Source: Sabethes cyaneus (taxonomy: Eukaryota; Arthropoda; Insecta; Diptera; Culicidae). From it: a DNA stretch of 64,000 bases. Position numbers and translations under genes: made by a program. The notes beneath the pieces are model-generated. The model was not told the origin of the DNA. It saw nothing but the letters and a program-made list of their open reading frames with translations, and ran no database searches. Every line of letters starts with the position of its first letter. Position 1 is the first letter of the stretch. Shown here one piece after another: positions 1-10,600 of this stretch. The DNA lies in the NCBI RefSeq assembly GCF_943734655.1, contig NC_071354.1, positions 14,614,501-14,678,500 of the forward strand. Reading direction: 5' to 3'.

Positions 1-232
1 TCCATAATTTAATCACACTCTGTCAAGGGCCTAGCGGGGCATAAGTGCGATTCACGGACGGGGCAAAAGTGCGAATCATGGACGAGGTAAAAATGCATAG
101 GTAATTATATACAGTCGCAGATTGAAGATAATATAGTTTCGTTGGCTACTGCTGTGCTAATTTCATGGATTCGAGCTTCGCACTTTTACCTCGCGGTATT
201 CGCACTTTTGCCCCCGATCGGCACTTGTTCAG
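1..232 (+). repeat. RepA repeat, right-hand part (cut by window edge)
   Basis: This matches the right half of the complete RepA copy at 46137-46920: the same order of GGGGYAAAAGTGCGA motifs in direct orientation, then an inverted pair (CGCACTTTTRCC) before the end near 232. Similarity stops after the TTGWTCAG motif in both copies, which sets the right boundary. There is no coding capacity. It is probably a non-autonomous DNA element; the family is unnamed here. Confidence 0.7.
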
Positions 233-625
233 AAAAATGAAAAATTTGTTTTGCATAACACTATTATTCCGGATGATTTATAGTTGAATGTGAAGATATT
301 GAGTTATCGCATTAATATAAAATATATTTTGTTGTTTGTGCTTATTTATATTTCATGAAAATTGATAACAACTTAAAAACTTATGCCCCGCCCTACTCTA
401 TATACTTACTCTTTTTAAGGAAATCGATTTGCTAAAGTCCGTATAAAGTGTTTTGTCGTAGTCGAGCGTCCTTTGAAAAAGTCGTATTGCGTTTCTGCAA
501 TTCTGTTTTTAATTTAAAGGAATAATTTTTCATTGATAATTGTTTCCAATAGTTGTAGAATGCAAAAGAATGGCAGTATCACGATAATTATATACGTCAC
601 CGTACCGTTTAGTTTGTTTCGAATA
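233..625. other. AT-rich spacer, nothing recognised
   Basis: No coding potential, tandem array or inverted repeat was noticed. Confidence 0.5.
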
Positions 626-828
626 CCGCTTGGTTGGTTTCGAGGTACGATGCTGGTCTACCAAGCCAGTCGTCGTATATTCGAATCTCAGTTATGCGGT
701 GCTGCTAGAGGTAGTAAGATTGTTGCAGTAGCCCCGTAGCACTGTCCTGTACTCTAATAGCCGGCTGTAAAGTCTATCGATAAAGAAGGGTCAAGTGTTA
801 GAAAGACGTTCAAGTCCAAGACTTACCT
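626..828 (+). mobile_element. SINE-V, tRNA-derived SINE (copy 1)
   Basis: The head is tRNA-like: an anticodon-arm-like hairpin (GCTGGTCTACCAAGCCAG) and a B-box-like TATTCGAATCTC. The body is shared with other copies (GTACTCTAATAGCCGGCTG, then TCTATCGATAAAGAAGGGTC). About ten copies occur in the window. This one is diverged and I see no target duplication. Confidence 0.75.
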
Positions 829-1664
829 TTTTTACATACGTCAGATTTTCAGCCCGATTTAAAGATGATTACCAAATTCATATTGTACGAAGATTCCGGA
901 TTTCAGTGCAAAGTAAAAACCGAAACAGAGGAGCCGATAAAACCTTAGTCTAAAAGTTTAATGATTCAGTCACTGACTCAGAAGTCTTCATTACAGAAGC
1001 AATTTTGTTGGCTTTTAATATCCTCAGGGTATCTTCGAAAGTCAATGTTATCCATACGCTGACATCTTTGTTCGCTACGACGCTGACATCTTTGTCCTTT
1101 ACTAGTTTTCTGAACGAAAGACTATACACGAAGCCCCATTTGTGCAAAATTTGGATGAATATACTGTACGATATTTAAAATGATGGTTACCTTGGTTGGT
1201 TTAGAGTATTTATAGTTACCAGAAGAGTGTCTAATTTTGTTGCTTATGCAGTTCGTATAAACAATCACTACCTATACCACTTATAACAAGCATATAAAGT
1301 TTACAATTCAACGACAAGGATTTATTTGTTAACAACAATGATAACTTAGTTCCAACCGAGAGTCCGAATGGTATTGTAACATTTCTTAATATTAAGTTTT
1401 AGAATACAGGATCAGTCCTTTCTACTCTTACATTTGTTTCGATCCTTTCCTCGGTGATTCATATTGTTGGTTACGAACATGGTTTTGCCTGCACTTCGCT
1501 TTCGCGGTAGTAAATTGATTATTTATTATTTTTGCTAATTGAATAAATATGAAGAGTTTGGTTTAATCAGTCGCAAGAATTATTTGATTATTTCTTTGAG
1601 GCCAGGGCAATACCACACATCAGGCTTGGCATACTCTCTTTGCTTCGTTGTCCCTCTTTTGGCT
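829..1664. other. AT-rich spacer, nothing recognised
   Basis: Only short chance ORFs; no repeat family recognised. Confidence 0.5.
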
Positions 1665-1865
1665 ACAACGAAGCAAACGTCTTTAAGACTTGATTCTTCT
1701 TTATCGACAGACTTCGCAGCCGGTGATAGCAGGTTAAAGTACAGGACAATTTGGGGGCTAGTGGCAAAAATCATACTGTCTTTAGTAGCACCGCCTAGTC
1801 GAAATTCGAACATCCGACGACTGGCTTTTTAAACCAGCATTGTAACTCGTTGCTAACTGGGCGCA
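1665..1865 (-). mobile_element. SINE-V (copy 2)
   Basis: Reverse-strand copy. It runs from the tail side (AACGTCTTTAAGACTTG), through the TTTATCGACAGACTTCGCAGCCGG body, to the tRNA-like head ending in CTAACTGGGCG. It is diverged from the better copies at 7290 and 55161. Confidence 0.75.
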
Positions 1866-3070
1866 GTACAGCGTCTCAATCAAAAAAGTGGTGTATGGGG
1901 CAATCGTAGAAATTATTATTATCAATATTGCTGCAGAAAATATAGTTTTATCGTTCATGTTTATGGCGCTATAGGGTTGCAATGTCATTGGTAGAAAAAG
2001 CGCTCTTTTTGCTATTAATGCAATGATATTGTAGCCCCATAGTGGGTTAAATGCAAAAGATAAAGGTTTACTTTCTTCAGCAATATTGTTGATAGTAGTA
2101 AACTGTGCAGGTGCCCTACATATCACTTTTTCGAATTCTGTTTGGGTAAGTCGCTGTAGTTAAATGAGCAAAATCGAAGCGAAAAAAGCGGCCTAAGTCT
2201 ACCAGACATAAATATTATCCTTTCACTTTCTTGTTTTTATTGACTTTATAGTAATCAGGCTTAACTTTTCTTTTTTTGAGAAAGAGTAAATTGATATAGA
2301 TTAGAAAAAAAAATGGATTGATATAGAAAGTGAAAAATTGGATGAATCCTTACCCGGAATAAAATAACCATAACACGAAGATAAAAATTATTGTACCAGT
2401 AGGATACCAAATACAGTAAAGACATTAAAATTTATCATCAGAAAAGATAACCGTACCATCAAACTTATTGTAGTTCACCATAACTTCATGGTTTACCATT
2501 AAAATGACGGGTTGTTACGTATCTTAACGTGAAACTAGCAGTCATTAAATTTTCATCGGAGAGCCCAATTTCGGAAGCAGTATTTGGGCCCAAAAGCTGG
2601 GATCTATTTATAGAAATGTATTCACTGTATGTATTCTTGCCAATCTGAACACAGCGAATATTTTCTACGAACAAAATTTTTATTTCATACAAAAAAAACT
2701 ACTTTAGAAATTTATCGATGACGACTAATTTCACCTTAACAATAAAAAAAACTTTTTTCGCGAACAAACATTTTCATTTACAGTAGAAGTTATCGTTTTT
2801 TTACGGTAATATGGTAATATGGTGTGGTAAAATATAATTCAAAAAAGCAGCAAAATTGTGTTGAGATGTGGCCAATTTTATTCCATAAAATAAGAAACAA
2901 AAATGTGAATAAAACTTGAATTCCCTACATTTTTACAATAAATATATCATAACTTTAAATGTACACAATAAAAACTGTTGCAGACGCATTGTTTCTCCAA
3001 CAAAATGTAATGTAAATTCTTTAACGGGTAGTTTCATACACAAACCTTGTTATTTAGTGTTATGCAAAGG
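1866..3070. other. AT-rich spacer, nothing recognised
   Basis: Strongly AT-rich sequence with short A/T homopolymers and no coding or repeat signal that I can support. Confidence 0.45.
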
Positions 3071-3073
3071 TTG

Positions 3074-3335
3074 AATTTTATAGAAATCAAGCGGTTTTTA
3101 CAGAAAATTTTAATATCCTGCTTTAAATGGAGAAAATCACGAAGAATGCTTGTGGAAGTTTATGACGACAATGCTCCTACTGATGATAAATCGAAATGCA
3201 GGGAATGGTTTCGACATTTTAAGGATGGTTGATTTAAAAAATTAAAAGGCATTACTCGATGATGGTCCGAGTGAAACGCAAGAGGAGCTTACTGAACCGT
3301 TGTGAGTGTCACAGCAAACAAATTATGCTCGATTG
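3074..3335 (+). pseudogene. mariner transposase N-terminal fragment
   Basis: The translation reads like the first helix-turn-helix of insect mariner transposases: ILISCFKWRKS, then RRMLVEVYDDNAPTD, then CREWFRHFKDG. After a frame change it continues KALLDDGPSETQEELTEPL, a stop, then VSQQTNYARL. These correspond to the segment leading into the second HTH of the family. The catalytic domain is absent and no terminal inverted repeat is visible. It is a dead fragment of roughly a quarter of a normal ~345-residue transposase. Confidence 0.75.
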
Positions 3336-3459
3336 AGATTCATTATGATATAAATGAATTTCAATTTGTATTCCCAATAATTGGCAAAATGTTCGGCACC
3401 TCGAATTTCATCAAAAATGGTTGAGGTAACTAACAAAGTAAGTAAAGTTTTGGCGCTAC

Positions 3460-3646
3460 TTTCCGATGGAATTTGGCCTTCTGCTACTTTGTTCGACAGA
3501 CTTCGCCATCAACTGTTCAAGTGTACAGGACGATCCTATTGACTCTAACATTCTCTCCCAGTCGAGACTCGAGCATACGACGACTGACCACTTTTTAAAC
3601 CAGTGCAGTGTCGTACCGGTGAGGTCAACTGGGAGACCAACTGAGG
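3460..3646 (-). mobile_element. SINE-V (copy 3)
   Basis: Reverse copy with the body motif TTCGACAGACTTCGCCATC, the tRNA-like arm (ACGACTGACCACTTTTTAAA) and the head GAGGTCAACTGGGAG. Moderately diverged. Confidence 0.75.
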
Positions 3647-4526
3647 TAATATAACTCATTGGCACAAGTCAATAATTTCATTTTTACGCAGATTTTTATT
3701 AACGCTTCTTGTATACTCTGCAATAAGGGCAATAACAATGAAACGAAGTCGAGTTTTACGATTAATTTTCAGGGATACAATGGATACACTTTCTCAAGTT
3801 TTACACTCGATGTATCGCGATGGTTGGTTTTCTGTGCGAGCAAAAAGTTTATTTGCACACGGCGTTGTTTCATTTGCGTACTCATATTGAGCCCATTGAG
3901 CTCAGTTGTTGTGTAAGAGAAGAGCGAAATTGCTTTTTTATTCTATTGTAGAGAGGTTCAAATAAACCAACAAGTCTTGTATGAAATCCATATTTACAAC
4001 TATTTAAATTTCAAATTGACTCCTGTAAAAGTATTTTGCAATGTTTTGTACGTTAAATCACTGCACAGTTCTACAAAAAAAAAGTCAATTTAAATGCACA
4101 AAGACGGGATTACCACTGTTTGCAAGTACAAGAAAAATTACATTTTTAGCTTTGTTTGTTGCAGCCAGATCTAAAATCGCGGTTTTATATGGCTTATCGT
4201 CCTAAAAGGGATAAAGAGTTGTTTTTTGTAGAGCTATGCTATCTTCATACACAATGCAATTTTGTTTTCGCTGTGATATTAAAAATTTAGTTAAACAAGT
4301 TATTTAGTAAACTCTACAATCCCCTTACTACCCGCGGAATTCGCAAACTTGGGTAAAAATGAACGTTATACAAACTTAATAAGCGTTGTTTCAATGATTC
4401 TCCCTTGCCTAATTTTAGCCCCTTTCCTACTCCCTCTTTGTTTCCCCTGAGACACTAACAACACCATTTGCATCAAATTGTGCCACAGACTACTATTATA
4501 AGCAGACTTAGGCCTTTATTCATTAG
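3647..4526. other. AT-rich spacer, nothing recognised
   Basis: No coding, RNA or repeat structure that I can support. Confidence 0.45.
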
Positions 4527-4528
4527 TA

Positions 4529-5003
4529 CAGTAATGTTTCGATTTTGTCAGCTCAGTCCAGACAGTAACCTTCTATCTCTTCAGCAAAGATAGAAAAATC
4601 CTGTTTCTCATAAATGAAAAATCGTTAAAATCAGTTTTTCTATTTTAGCTGCTTTTGTAGTTGTTGTAGGACTTTTTCCTGTTTTACAAAGTTGTACAAA
4701 TAGTAAAAATACACAGCATTGCTGAATATAGTATACTTCTATCTTTGCTTGTTTAGGAACCATAGAACTTTTACTATAAAAATACCCTAATTTTGACCCC
4801 GAACTACTCGCAAGAAGGCATCATTTTATTCAAAAACTCTTCCCAGAGAATCAGAATAGTTTCAAGCCGGCTGAAAAGTTTTATAAATCATGTTTAAAAG
4901 CACAAAAGTTAAACAAAATTTATAGGCTGACAAAATCGGGATAAAAAGCTGATAAAATCGGGGGTAGACAAAATCGGGAGCTGACAAAATCGGAACATTA
5001 CTG
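4529..5003. mobile_element. MITE-F: TA-flanked TIR element with subterminal repeats
   Basis: The ends are inverted repeats of about 25 bp (CAGTAATGTTTCGATTTTGT at left; the reverse complement of the right end differs by one base). TA flanks both sides (4527-4528 and 5004-5005). Inside the right end, CTGAYAAAATCGG recurs three to four times at 4925-4993. The TA target and TIR suggest a non-autonomous Tc1/mariner-group element; the interior (475 bp in total) has no transposase. Confidence 0.8.
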
Positions 5004-5005
5004 TA

Positions 5006-6660
5006 GTAGTTCTGGACTACAATTGAAAGCATCGAAATATCGGAAGCTTGCTCAGCACACTTTCGACTGAAGGCGTTGTTCGAGTTTTATTTGGTAGAAG
5101 TCTGAGTAATTGTCATGCTAAAGTTCATTTTCTTGGAAAGTCTAAAAGTATTATTTTAAGTTGTACTGCAATAAAAAATAATAATAAATAAAATATACAG
5201 GCACGTGTACTTTTATTATTGTTTACAATCTCATTCATTAAGGGAAAAAGGTCTATAGTATTTATATCCCCTAGGGACACATTTCAGCAGAAAGTGTGAC
5301 ACAGGTATCAGCCATGAGATCAGGCATTCCGTGCCATAAAGCGAGAAGATCTGTTCTGTTGTTAAGTTGAATAGATGAGTTGTGCTGTTTACAGATTTAT
5401 GATTTTTAGCTGTGTTTAAGTTTTACATAAATTTTTATTCGAATAAAGGAGATAAACGTTATTCGAAGGTTGGCGGATGGCCTTTCTCTGCAAATATGTT
5501 CAGTTGTGTTCAACTACATTCGATGGGAAATAATGGGGTAAATACTTTTACGATTCTGTGTTTTCAATTGTCGGCGGATAGTTTACTTCAAAGAAAGCTC
5601 CGAAGTTTTCGTTGAAGGCACACAGATTTAGAACAACAAAGCATAAATCAACATTTGCTTGTTTTTGTTTCGCGAAACATGCTAACAGTAATGTACACGT
5701 GCGTGCCAACGTGTGTTTTGTTTTGTTGCATTCATCTGTTTATTATGCACGTCGGGACGAGTGCATAGGTACCTACCCACTATTATTCTTTCTCTTCAAC
5801 ATTTTCTATCCACTTAAGCAGAGTGGTTGCTTGTCCAGATGGATTTCGATCAAAAAGTAGGAAGAAGAAACGGTTTTTCTGGTATTTAGTTCGGAATAGG
5901 ATTTTCAGAGAACTTTCAGTCAGACAACTTTCATTTCTGTAGTGAGCTCACAAAATATTCACTTTACAAATCTGTCGTACGCAATAAAGATTTTGCCAGA
6001 AAGTATTGTTGCAAAAAACAAAGCCTTGTCTAATCTATCTAATCTAATCTCACACTAAGGCAACCAATTCTTGAAAGCATCCAGAAAAATGACGAGTACT
6101 TCAATCAATCATTTTTCTTGTCAACGGTCCGGGCACTGCGCAGTATGTAGCAAGGAATCGAGGAATCAAGTGGAATCAGAAATAATACCTAATTCCATCA
6201 AACTCCTTGAAATCAAGGAGAAGGAAGAAAGCGTGGACCTTCCGTACCAAACGTTTCCCATACACATAGATAATGATTTATTTACAGTCGCTGGAAGTAT
6301 CTTTGCTAATAAAGGTTAAGTGATACTCGGTCCCTCGGGGATGAACCACCAGAAGCCAGGCTGCAATTGACCAAGGATATAGCGCCTTATTTCGCTCTCT
6401 AAATTAGATTAGTCTACCAAAAATATTAGTTTGAATAACAGCACACTTGAAAATAAAGTTGTGTGGTTTAATGGTTGCCTAAAACTACGGTTGTAAGGTT
6501 AGGAACTGAACACCACACGACCCCGAACCTCCTCACTTGGCTACTCCATTATACAAATTGAGGTATTTCCAGGTATGGCCACGTGGAGGCGCTAGGTAGG
6601 GGGTTGCAAAGACACTAAAACCTTGGGCTTAAAAATCTTTCTAAGACTCGCCCCTTATTT
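5006..6660. other. Spacer without a supported gene
   Basis: Short open frames at 5412-5860 and 6071-6319 have no recognisable domain, no neighbouring splice signals and no clear codon bias. No repeat boundaries are evident. Confidence 0.4.
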
Positions 6661-6816
6661 ATTATCGCATAATATTAACATATGTAATCAAGGTAATGAT
6701 CCCACATTTGTTACGTCAACTAGACAGGAAGTTCTTAATCTAACACTTTGTAGTTTTAAATTATCAGATATGATTGAGAATTGGAATGTGTCGAATGAGT
6801 AATCGTTATCTGATCA

Positions 6817-8054
6817 TCTTTACCTATAAAAATGGATTTCTGTCTTCCTGTCTGTCGGGATGTTCCTTATAGAATCGAAAACTACTGAACCAATCGGCGT
6901 CAAAATTGGCATGTAGGGGTTTTTGGGGCCAGGGAAGGTTCTTATGATGATTAGAGACCCCTCCCCCACTAAGAGGGGGGATCCCATAGAAATGAAACAC
7001 AAATTTCTGCATAACTCGAGAACTAATCAAGCAAATGGAACACAATTTGACATGTGGGTGTTTTTGGAGACAAGATTTTTTTCTATGGTGAATTTAGACC
7101 TCTCCCTTCTTTAGAAGGGGAATTATGGCTCCTCTCCCCTTTAAGAGGGAGGGCTTCCTTACAAATGAAAAACAAACTTTCTCATAACTCGAAAATTAAT
7201 CAATCAAATGGAACCATATTTGGCATGTGGGTGTTTTTGGAGGCAAAATTTTTTTCTATGATGAATTAGGACCCCTTACCTTTTTAGGACCGCCCAGTTA
7301 GCTTCGAGGTACGACGCCGGTCTAACAAGCCAGTCGTCTTATGTTCGAATCTCGGCTAGGCGGTGCTTGCTAGTTAGAGTCAGTAGGATTGTTGCACTGG
7401 CCCCGTAATTTTCCTGTACTCTAATAGCCGGCTGCGAAGTCTGTCGATAAAGAAGGGTAATGTCTAAAGACGGTATAAACCCATGGCTTTGCTTTGCTTT
7501 TACCTTTTTAGGAGGGGGGGAGGGGGCTCCCATACAAATGAAATTCAAGTTTCCTCATAACTCCAGAACTAATCAAGCAAAAGGAACCAAATTTAGCCCC
7601 CCGTAGAGATCACCTCCATCTAGGTTTATTTATTTTCCTTGATCTACCGACCTCTATTACTTTCCTTCAGTTGGGTCACCACTGCGAAATGGTACTTTCT
7701 ACGAAAAGATTGTACCATTTCATCACGCGTAAGTTTTTTCGCGAAATGGTATTTTGCGAAACTCTATATTCCGCGTTATGGTCAACCGAGAATTGGTGTT
7801 CCGCAATATGGTATTCGGCGAAATGGTTTGTAATGATGGCGAATTTTTAAATGCTATCCGCTTTATTTTATCAGGTTAAGCAATGGGGGGAGTTGTTTTC
7901 TATTTTACTGTGAGGAAAATTTGTATATTAAAATACCCATGAACTTCTCGGAAACTTGCAAAACTTGAGATTGTGATAAAGGTCATCCGAGATTCAGGAT
8001 TTATGTACAACACAGTTTAATTTTTGGCAATACGAAGTTTGTCGGGTCAGCTAG
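6817..8054 (+). mobile_element. Helitron-like non-autonomous element (copy 1)
   Basis: The element starts 5'-TCTTTACCTATAAAAATGG and ends GTCGGGTCAGCTAG-3', inserted between A and T. Both ends are shared with the reverse copy at 17863-20026 (TCTATACCTATAAAGAAGG, CTAG). Removing it rejoins the host retrotransposon codons S-D-H-K-H exactly, with no target duplication, as known for Helitrons. I do not see the usual hairpin just upstream of CTAG, so the class is inferred. The interior holds two to three minisatellite-like units (6950-7270) and a nested SINE-V; there is no Rep/helicase gene. Confidence 0.65.
7290..7499 (+). mobile_element. SINE-V (copy 4) with 14-bp target duplication
   Basis: Complete copy inside the Helitron-like element. 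TTACCTTTTTAGGA is duplicated at 7276-7289 and 7500-7513. The tRNA-like head starts CCGCCCAGTTAGCTTCGAGG, the B box reads TGTTCGAATCTCGG, and the tail ends GGCTTTGCTTTGCTTT. This copy fixes the family length at about 205-210 bp. Confidence 0.9.
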
Positions 8055-9895
8055 TAAACATATAATTATTAATTACTATTCCATCGAGCAACTTGAAACA
8101 GTCTCGTCAACATTTACCACTAATATCATGACAGCTTTTGAGGAAAGCTGCCCACTGAAGCGGAAAACTTCAAGCAAAGACGCGTCATGGTGGAATCGAA
8201 AGCTTGAAAAGCTTAGAAAATTAACTAGGAAACATTTCAACAAAGCCAAGGCTACTTCTAATTGGGCTAATTGTAGAGAATGTCTAACAGAGTACAATCG
8301 AGAAATTCGTAAATCTAAAAGAAGGGATTGGAGGAATACATGCGAGCAAGTTGACAGCTTGCCCGTTGTAGCAAGACTTCACAGAGCCCTTTCAAAAGAT
8401 CACACTAATGGACTTGGAAGCCTTAAAAATAAACATGGCCAGTTTACAACCGATTCTCAGGAATTGCTTAGTATCATGATAGACACACACTTTCCAGGTT
8501 CAATTCAAAGGTCTTCCGATGACGCACAGAGCATCAACGCAGCTCAGTCTAGTTCAATGAGGGACGAACATAGAGTTCAAGAATTAACCAGTGCTATTTT
8601 CACGGAGTCGAGAGTTTAGTGGGCAGTGGATTCTATTAGTCCCTTCAAGTTTCCAGCATTAGATGCAATTTATCCAGTGCTATTACAAAAAAGCAAGGAT
8701 ATCACGGTTCCTCTTCTGGCAAAGATGTTTAGGGCAAGTTTGATACTAGGATACATTCCTAAGAAATGGCGAGACGTCCGGGTTATGTTCATTCCTAAAG
8801 CGAACGAAAACGCGACAGGACAAATTCCAAAGCATACAGAGCAATCAGTCTCACATTTGTGATTTTAAAAACGTTTGAAAAAATCATGGCTCTTCATATC
8901 AAATTATCATATTTGAAAAGAAGACCTTTGAACTAATTCCAGTTTGCCTACCAAGCAGGAAAATCAACTGAAACAGCACTTCATACGTTGATTTCAAAAA
9001 CAGAAGTCTTTTGACAGTAAAGAAATCTCACTTGCAGCTTTTCTTGATATTGAGGGAGCATTTGACAATGCCTCCCACAATTGAATAAATAAAGCCATGG
9101 AGAAACGCGCTTTTTAAAGGTGCAATTCCAACTGGATACATGCTATGCTAACCAACCGCACAATAACTACAAAACTGGGAGGATCTACTTTAACGACAAA
9201 ACCAACTAGAGGTTGCCCTCAAGGGGGAGTCCTATCTCCTATGCTGTGGTCCCTAGTAGTCGATGATCTTCTAAATAAATTGGCTGAAAAAGGCTATGAA
9301 GTCAAAGGATTCGCTGACAATATAACAATAAGGGGAAAGGGAAGTAAGGGGAAACATGAACATACTATTTCCAATAGTATGCTGTCTGCCCTGAACTACA
9401 GAATTAAATGGTGTGACTTGGAAGGACTAAGTATTAACCCTTCTAAAACAGTCATAATACCATTTACAAGAAGAAGGAAATACAGTATTGCAGCTCTTTA
9501 GCTGAGGGGAGTCCAATTGCAGCTATCCAAACGTACAAAATACTTGGGTGTTATACTTGACCATAAGCTAAATTGGAACGATCATCTAGAGTATCATGCA
9601 ATCTCAAAAGCAAACAATGCTCATTGGGCTTGCAGCAATACATTTAGCAAATAGTGGGGACTTAAGCCGAGGATGACTCACTGGATCTATTCGGCAATTG
9701 TGAGACCCAGACTAACATATGCTTCGCTATTGTGGTGGCCTAAAACTACACAAATAACAGCTCAAAAAATGCTTGGAAAGCTACAACGTATGGCGTACTC
9801 TTCAATAACTGGAGCAATGACCAGCACGCCTTCCAAAACTCTAGATGCTCTTGTATATCTTCTACCTTCATTTAAGAAAGATTCCCTATAGTTGG

Positions 9896-10600
9896 TGAAA
9901 TACTTTGTTTAAATTTGGTTTAAAAACTTTTTTATTCTTAATGTATTGATTCCGTGTACAATATTCTCAATCGTGTAAGTTTTTCAGATCAACATTAACA
10001 TATCCGATTAAAAGATAAGTTTTTTGATTTAGTCCTTCTGCTCTACTAAATACTAAAATCTTTTATATTTGAGATTTCAAAAGCTTACCCAAAACTTCAA
10101 CTTAATACTTTGAAAGTAACGACCAAAACATCACTCTGATTAATTCATGTTAATACCTCAAAAAGGCGATTAGCTTCATCAACAGCCGGTGTTTAGACAT
10201 ACGAGCGTTAACACACATTCAGTCAATTACTATTTTATATGCTATAAAGCCGTAAAAGGCTGCACAAAAATAAGAAAATCTTCTTGTTTACAATTACAGC
10301 CTTGAAAATTATTTTTATTACATTATTTATACTTTATAATAGCTAACTAACTTTATTACTTGAAAAATAATGACATATTTTTCCAGTTAAGGTATAATGA
10401 AGAAATATATGACAGTTCGACATGCACTGATTATGTGAAAAAAGGCAATAAATTATTGCATCTACATTTTCGTTAAAAAAAAGTTTAATAAATTTCTGCT
10501 GTAACTCCTTCGGCGAATCAAAACCACAATCATATGGAAAACATCTAGCCCCGGTAACAAGCTGTCTAGAACAAATCTCACATAACTCTGACACATTTGG
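9896..10600. other. AT-rich spacer, nothing recognised
   Basis: No gene or repeat signal supported. Confidence 0.45.

Larger units (their letters stand above)
6671..9895 (+). pseudogene. I/LOA-like non-LTR retrotransposon pseudogene, interrupted by a Helitron-like element
   Basis: Piece 1 (6671-6816) encodes the end of an AP-endonuclease: CNQGNDPTFVTSTRQEVL, then IENWNVSNE, a stop, SLSDH. Piece 2 resumes after the insertion at 8055 (KHIIINYYSIEQLE) and runs on through the linker (8128-8616). After several frame breaks it holds reverse-transcriptase segments: VPLLAKMFRASLILGYIPKKW at about 8710, RGCPQGGVLSPMLWSLVVD at about 9205 and GFADNITI at about 9307. GCPQGGVLSP is typical of I/R1/LOA-type enzymes. 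The catalytic FADD reads FADN. There are multiple stops and frameshifts and no 3' tail, so this is a dead copy. Confidence 0.8.

Noticed and set aside
6071..6319. 82-codon ORF with a CQRSGHCAVC-like cysteine cluster
   Set aside because: Looks zinc-finger-like at first sight, but the spacing fits no family I know and no neighbouring coding sequence supports it.
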